A DNA stretch of 64,000 nucleotides, taken from Agrococcus baldri. GTDB taxonomy: Bacteria; Actinomycetota; Actinomycetes; Actinomycetales; Microbacteriaceae. A model generated the notes under the pieces. That model had not been told where the DNA came from. It made no database searches and was given only the letters and a program-made list of their open reading frames with translations. A program made the position numbers and the translations under genes. The stretch's first letter is position 1, and each line of letters begins with the position of its first letter. Positions 63,852 to 64,000 of this stretch are shown here, piece by piece. The stretch covers positions 17,263-81,262 of the forward strand of contig BJUU01000014.1 in NCBI GenBank assembly GCA_007988785.1. The letters run 5' to 3'.

Positions 63852-63890
63852 TGAGCGTGTCGAAGCGTCGGCGGGCCTTCGACACGCTCA
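63852..63890. repeat. Long-stem extragenic hairpin
   Basis: A perfect 14-base inverted repeat, TGAGCGTGTCGAAG and its complement, with an 11-base loop, starts 59 bases after the methyltransferase stop. The CTTCGACACGCTCA arm is a sequence I know as a common extragenic repeat of high-GC Actinobacteria. It may terminate transcription. Confidence 0.75.
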
Positions 63891-63906
63891 AGCACCTGCG
63901 GTGCCG

Positions 63907-64000
63907 GAGCGGCTCAGGCAGCAGCGTGGAGCGGCTCAGGCAGCAGCGTGGAGCGGCTCAGGCAGCAGCGTGGAGCGGCTCAGGCAGCAGCGTGGAGCGG
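63907..64000. repeat. 22-bp tandem repeat array (runs off window)
   Basis: Four identical 22-base units beginning GAGCGGCTCAGGCAGCAGC start at 63907, 63929, 63951 and 63973, and a fifth begins at 63995 and is cut by the window end. The unit length is not a multiple of three and no frame is open across a credible gene. It resembles a minisatellite (VNTR). Confidence 0.9.

Noticed and set aside
63794..64000. CRISPR array for the tandem repeat at the window end
   Set aside because: Units are directly adjacent with no spacers, and no cas genes are present.

Overview
The window is a contiguous piece of a very GC-rich actinobacterial chromosome, most likely from the Microbacteriaceae (an Agrococcus-like genus is my best guess). 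This rests on gene order and protein content: a complete mur/fts division cluster followed by ftsZ, yggS, sepF, yggT and a Wag31-type divIVA; an Rv2466c-type thiol protein beside pepN; a SigK/RskA pair; two tandem clpP genes; and a MurE whose diamino-acid recognition motif is not the usual DAP-type one. The identification is an inference without database comparison. Genes are tightly packed, and no gene-free stretch exceeds 300 bases.

Layout. 1-19.7 kb: 3' end of mraZ, then rsmH, ftsL, ftsI, murE, murF, mraY, murD, ftsW, murG, murC, ftsQ, ftsZ, yggS, sepF, yggT, divIVA, lspA and an RluD-type pseudouridine synthase, all on the plus strand and often overlapping by 1-4 bases. Together they make lipid II, flip and polymerise it, and place the division septum and the growing pole. 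19.8-28.7 kb: housekeeping genes (dnaE, hisD, nrdR, pyrD, a DUF3043 membrane protein, an M20 dipeptidase, an ErpA-type iron-sulfur protein). 28.8-31.9 kb: cytochrome c oxidase ctaC-ctaD-ctaF. 31.9-39.7 kb: a minus-strand run pepN-mscS-glbO-FAD dehydrogenase divergent from an Rv2466c-like protein, rpiB and a Nei-type glycosylase; this resembles the Rv2464c-Rv2470 neighbourhood of Mycobacterium tuberculosis as I remember it.

39.7-51.8 kb is accessory and more mixed: a lipoprotein, a DUF222/HNH nuclease, tRNA-Gly(TCC), a GH1 beta-glucosidase, tRNA-Pro(TGG), and a redox/export cluster (aldo/keto reductase, DUF2255, Zn alcohol dehydrogenase, DHA2 efflux pump, cupin, MmyB-like regulator), followed by an EamA transporter and sigK-rskA. 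From 52 kb the core resumes with tig, clpP1, clpP2, copC and clpX. 56.9-60.8 kb holds an iron-siderophore ABC importer whose first gene starts immediately after a perfect palindrome resembling a DtxR/IdeR iron box. The window ends with an M3 oligopeptidase, a SAM methyltransferase, and a repeat zone with a 14-bp-stem hairpin and a 22-bp tandem repeat that runs off the edge.

Regulation. Many monocistronic genes have a TANNNT-like -10 hexamer 6-7 bases before the start codon and no Shine-Dalgarno sequence, which is the layout of leaderless transcripts. Genes inside operons are instead translationally coupled or have GGAGG-type ribosome binding sites. I used these two signatures to choose start codons.
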